DNA of 36,143 nucleotides from Gemmatimonadota bacterium (GTDB lineage Bacteria > Gemmatimonadota > Gemmatimonadetes > Longimicrobiales > Gaopeijiaceae): assembly GCA_022823225.1 (NCBI GenBank), contig JAJDXM010000089.1, forward strand, positions 1 through 36,143. The letters are read 5' to 3'. The notes under the pieces are model-generated. The model did no database searches and was not told the DNA's origin. It worked only from the letters and a program-made list of their open reading frames with translations. The translations under genes and the position numbers were made by a program. Positions 33,554 through 36,143 of this stretch are shown here, piece after piece. Each line of letters opens with the position of its first letter. Position 1 is the stretch's first letter.

Positions 33554-35143
33554 GTGACGGCCAACCTCGCAAACACCTCCGATTTCCACCGCTGGCGACG
33601 GACATCGCCGTTCGCGATCGTCTTCTTCGTCAGAGGGACGATCCGGCAGATCAGAGCCTACGGGCAGTTGCTGGTGACCTTGGGCCTGGCGTTTCTCATC
33701 GTTAGGGCAAGGGAGCTCGCGGGCGAACTGATTCCTGCCGCGATCCTGCTCATCATCGTGGTCGCGGTGCTGCGGTACTGGTTCTTCCGCTTCCGGGTCA
33801 CCGGGGACCGCATCCTGATCCGACAGGGGATCCTCAAGAAGACTTCTCTTGACTTGCCGCTGGACCGGATTCAGGCGGTGAATGTCCAGCGTTCGCTGAC
33901 CGACCGCTTGCTGGGGCTCGTGACCGTGTCGGTGGACACGGCGGGGTCGGGCGCGGTCGAGGCCGTGATCCCTTCGGTCAAGGCCGCATTCGCCGACCGG
34001 ATTCGCGAGCGGGTGGCCGCCGCGCGCCGCGAGGGACCTGGGAGCGACGCGGACGTCCTGTCCCGCGGGCACGCGGGCGAGCCGCGGGACGCGAAAACGG
34101 ATGACGAAACCCCGTCCGCCGGCGAAGTCATGATGAAGCTTCCCCCAGGGGACATCGTGAGGATCGGACTCAGGCTGCTGGGAGATTCTTCTTACTGGGT
34201 GCTTCCGGTTTTTCTCCTTGCGCGGGACCCACGCGACCTGCTGCGCTATCTGGCCGGCCAATTCGGGTTCCTGGAACCAATCGGTCGAGATGAGGTTCCA
34301 CAAGACCTGGTTTCGAACTTCGCCGAGCTGATCTTTCGCGCCGGTTTCCTTGCCGCGCTGGTGGCCTTGATCGCAGCCCTGGGCATCTACGGCGCATTCA
34401 AGACCTGGTACGGCTTCAGGCTGTATCGTGACGGAGCGGTCTACCGAACGCGCGCCGGGCTGTTTACGCAGAGGGAAGTCGTGGTCCAGTCCGTCAAGGT
34501 CCAGCAGGCCACGCTGTCCCAGAACCTCATGGACCGGTGCTTTCGCCGCTTTCGCCTGACGGTGCAGCCGGTGTCGGATGACGACGAGGTTCTCGTGGTC
34601 CCGCTCCTTGGCGCGCGGATGGCGGAAGTGCTGCGGGCTGAGCTGTTCGGTCGCGAGGCAGGTGGGCTGACGCTTCTGCCGCAGAGCCGGAGGATTGTCC
34701 GGGTGTCCGTTTATTTCATCGGTGCGGCGATGGCGAAGATGGCGGTTTTCCCCGCCCTGGCGCTCGCGGCGCTCATTCTCCTCATCGCCGGAGAGCCCAA
34801 TTGGGCCTGGGCCCAGATCTCGCTCGTCTTCGCAGGTATCTGCTTCGCGGTGGGCGGGGTCGTCGCGGTTCAGCGCTGGCGCCGGCTCGGGTACGTGCAC
34901 GACGACGACGGCATTGCGGTCCGGAGCGGATTCGTCGCCCGCAAGGTGGAGGCCTTCCTCTTCCGCAAGGTTCAGTGCGTCACGGTGAATCGGTCGCCGA
35001 TGCAACGCCTGAAGGGGCTGGCGACGTTGGAGATGCACCTCGCCGGAGAAAGCGTGGCGGTGCCGTATATTGATCACCGGGTGGCGTCACGGCTGCGGGA
35101 CTACATTCTGTACAAGGTCGAGTCGAACGCGCGCTGGCACTGA
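33554..35143 (+). CDS. PH-domain membrane protein, YdbT-like (second copy)
   Basis: A 529-residue tandem paralogue of the preceding gene with the same three-domain plan: RVTGDRILIRQGILKKTSLDLPLDRIQAVNV, RTRAGLFTQREVVVQSVKVQQATL, and SGFVARKVEAFLFRKVQCV ending RDYILYKVES. It begins at GTG 33554. The pair probably arose by duplication and has diverged considerably, so the two may form a heteromer with the YdbS-like subunit. It is the last gene of the operon that starts with DUF4198. The sequence downstream turns into mobile-element DNA. Confidence 0.8.
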   Translation: MTANLANTSDFHRWRRTSPFAIVFFVRGTIRQIRAYGQLLVTLGLAFLIVRARELAGELIPAAILLIIVVAVLRYWFFRFRVTGDRILIRQGILKKTSLDLPLDRIQAVNVQRSLTDRLLGLVTVSVDTAGSGAVEAVIPSVKAAFADRIRERVAAARREGPGSDADVLSRGHAGEPRDAKTDDETPSAGEVMMKLPPGDIVRIGLRLLGDSSYWVLPVFLLARDPRDLLRYLAGQFGFLEPIGRDEVPQDLVSNFAELIFRAGFLAALVALIAALGIYGAFKTWYGFRLYRDGAVYRTRAGLFTQREVVVQSVKVQQATLSQNLMDRCFRRFRLTVQPVSDDDEVLVVPLLGARMAEVLRAELFGREAGGLTLLPQSRRIVRVSVYFIGAAMAKMAVFPALALAALILLIAGEPNWAWAQISLVFAGICFAVGGVVAVQRWRRLGYVHDDDGIAVRSGFVARKVEAFLFRKVQCVTVNRSPMQRLKGLATLEMHLAGESVAVPYIDHRVASRLRDYILYKVESNARWH

Positions 35144-35236
35144 CGGACCGCAGACCCCGTCATCCGCTGGCAAACGGAGCCAGCCCGCGCAGCGCTCCAG
35201 AAACCGCACAAGTAAAGACAACAGGTGATTATCTAG

Positions 35237-35280
35237 TTGACGCAAACGCCGGGGGCTGATACCTTGATAGTATGGGTATC
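35237..35280 (+). promoter_or_regulatory. Promoter with overlapping dyad, IS1595 left region
   Basis: TTGACG, a 17-bp spacer and TACCTT (35260-35265) point towards the transposase. A hairpin, GATACC-N11-GGTATC (35258-35280), overlaps the -10 box and the expected start point, as an operator would. A transcript from here would run antisense across the small gene at 35287-35466 before reaching the transposase. The hairpin also lies 6 bp beyond that gene's stop. Confidence 0.35.
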
Positions 35281-35286
35281 GAGCTA

Positions 35287-35466
35287 TTAGGAATCGGCGG
35301 TCACGGACGGGGTTTCGACGAGGGCCGGGTGGCGTTCGTGGTAGGTGGCCATTTCGCGGTCCACCTGCTTCATGACGCGCTTGCCGAGGACGGTTTCGGC
35401 AAGCTCGCGGTCGGTCTTCTGGACGATGTTCCGTGGGACTCTGCGCCGCCGTTTCTTCTTAGCCAT
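35287..35466 (-). CDS. Small basic protein beside the transposase
   Basis: A 59-residue protein starting at ATG 35466, with AGAGG seven bases upstream. It opens with a very basic MAKKKRRRRVPRN and continues into a charged helical part (KTDRELAETVLGKRVMKQVDREM). I do not recognise the family; the basic head suits nucleic-acid binding. It is divergent from the transposase, 29 bp away. A competing ORF on the other strand (35272-35499, ATG just after the -10 box, stop overlapping the transposase ATG) covers the same DNA; I favour this strand because its sequence is more protein-like. Confidence 0.5.
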   Translation of the reverse strand: MAKKKRRRRVPRNIVQKTDRELAETVLGKRVMKQVDREMATYHERHPALVETPSVTADS

Positions 35467-35495
35467 GGGCAACCTCTCGAACGGGGGATCAGGCG

Positions 35496-36143
35496 ATGAA
35501 GGCAATGGACTTGGGTACGCTCCTCGATCACTACAACACGGATGATAAGTGCCGGGACGCCTTGGAGGCAATCCGGTGGCCGGACGGCGTGTGCTGTACG
35601 CGGTGCGGATCGACGGACGTGGACGAGATGGATTACCGTCACCAGTGGCGCTGCCGGGACTGTGACTATCGTTTCAGCGTGACAGCGGGGACGATCATGC
35701 ACCGCTCGCACTTGCCGCTTCGGAAGTGGTTCGTGGCCATCCTGCTGATCGTGGAGAGCAAGAAGGGCATGAGCGCCCTGCAACTGAAGCGGACGCTCGG
35801 AGTGGCATACCAGACCGCATGGCATCTCTGCCACCGGATCCGCGAGGCCATGGGCAACGATCCGTTCACCGGGCCAACCCTGTTCGGGGTGGTCGAGGTG
35901 GACGAGACGCTCGTCGGCGGCCGCGTGAAGGGACGCGAGAACGCCCACAGCAACAAGCATTGGGTGGCCGGGGCGATCGAGCGGGGCGGCAAGGTGCGGA
36001 TTGAGCGCATCCCGAACGTCCGGAAGGACACGATTCAGGGATTCGTGAACCGCACCGTCAGCCCGGACGCGGAAGCCATCTACACGGACGAGCTGCGGTC
36101 CTACATCGGCGTCGAGACGGACACCGGACGCCACGAGACGGTG
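35496..36143 (+). CDS. IS1595-family transposase (partial, cut by window end)
   Basis: 216 codons are present and the frame is still open at the window end, so the C-terminus is missing. An N-terminal zinc ribbon (CTRCGS ... CRDCDY) and the segment FSVTAGTIMHRSHLPLRKWF are typical of the ISXO2-like/IS1595 group. Two of the catalytic acidic residues are visible, in VEVDETLVGGR and YTDELRSY; the third position, usually E or N, lies beyond the end. It would cut and paste its own element. ATG 35496 follows GGGGGATCAGGCG. Confidence 0.9.
   Translation, partial: MKAMDLGTLLDHYNTDDKCRDALEAIRWPDGVCCTRCGSTDVDEMDYRHQWRCRDCDYRFSVTAGTIMHRSHLPLRKWFVAILLIVESKKGMSALQLKRTLGVAYQTAWHLCHRIREAMGNDPFTGPTLFGVVEVDETLVGGRVKGRENAHSNKHWVAGAIERGGKVRIERIPNVRKDTIQGFVNRTVSPDAEAIYTDELRSYIGVETDTGRHETV

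Larger units (their letters stand above)
35144..36143 (+). mobile_element. IS1595-family insertion sequence, left part
   Basis: The element contains a transposase running off the window. Its left end must lie between the YdbT-like stop at 35143 and the promoter at 35237, but I cannot identify the terminal inverted repeat or the target duplication without the right end. The start given is the earliest possible. Confidence 0.6.

Noticed and set aside
31865-35077. 1070-residue open frame antisense to both YdbT-like genes
   Set aside because: It spans two real genes and the spacer between them, has shadow-type composition and resembles no family.
35272-35499. 75-residue plus-strand ORF before the transposase
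   Set aside because: Kept only as an alternative: it is hydrophobic/Gly-rich like a shadow, although its promoter spacing and ATGA overlap are suggestive.

Overview
The window is 36 kb of GC-rich bacterial DNA with tightly packed genes and no rRNA, tRNA or CRISPR that I can see. Four exported 6-bladed beta-propeller proteins, a DUF1592/DUF1552/ankyrin cassette, a DUF5107-TPR protein, many Sec, Tat and lipoprotein signals and a heavy-metal RND pump point to a Gram-negative soil or marine lineage. Gemmatimonadota is my best guess. That is inference from gene content; there is no marker gene.

Layout. 1-484 is a scarred non-coding edge: the first 35 codons of a DUF4143-type ATPase, a short hairpin, and six units of a 23-bp direct repeat resembling IS21-family ends or iterons. 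485-3040 holds two propeller genes on the minus strand. 3244-5848 holds a Tet-like MFS exporter (-), a zincin-like metallopeptidase (+) and a DUF433/DUF5615 toxin-antitoxin pair (+). 5930-11863 is a three-gene minus-strand operon: DUF1592 cytochrome-like protein, Tat-exported DUF1552 protein and a secreted ankyrin protein. 12087-14106 (+) holds an orphan small gene, a truncated propeller gene and an intact one. 14401-17490 (-) is DUF5107-TPR, divergent from a PQQ sugar dehydrogenase (17755-18915, +). 18937-19578 (-) is a DUF5818-like exported protein and 19785-20924 (+) a propeller lipoprotein.

20979-22636 (+) is a SorAB-like sulfite oxidase with a cytochrome c lipoprotein, convergent with an amidase (22602-24134, -). 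24305-30229 (+) is a TolC/adaptor/RND metal-efflux operon. It is followed by a DUF4198 protein whose mature N-terminus should be histidine, translationally coupled to one YdbS-like and two YdbT-like PH-domain membrane proteins (30325-35143). The right edge is an IS1595-type transposase cut by the window end, with a small basic gene divergent from it.

Most of the window is an envelope and periplasm gene set: electron-transfer enzymes, metal efflux and surface propellers. A ~95-bp repeat links the propeller loci at 1.8 kb and 14.3 kb. Several promoters read as TTGacc-N17/18-TAnnnT, two of them leaving almost no leader. The only gene-free stretch longer than 300 bases is 225-484; the gaps at 14107-14400 and 17491-17754 hold, respectively, one repeat copy and nothing I can name.
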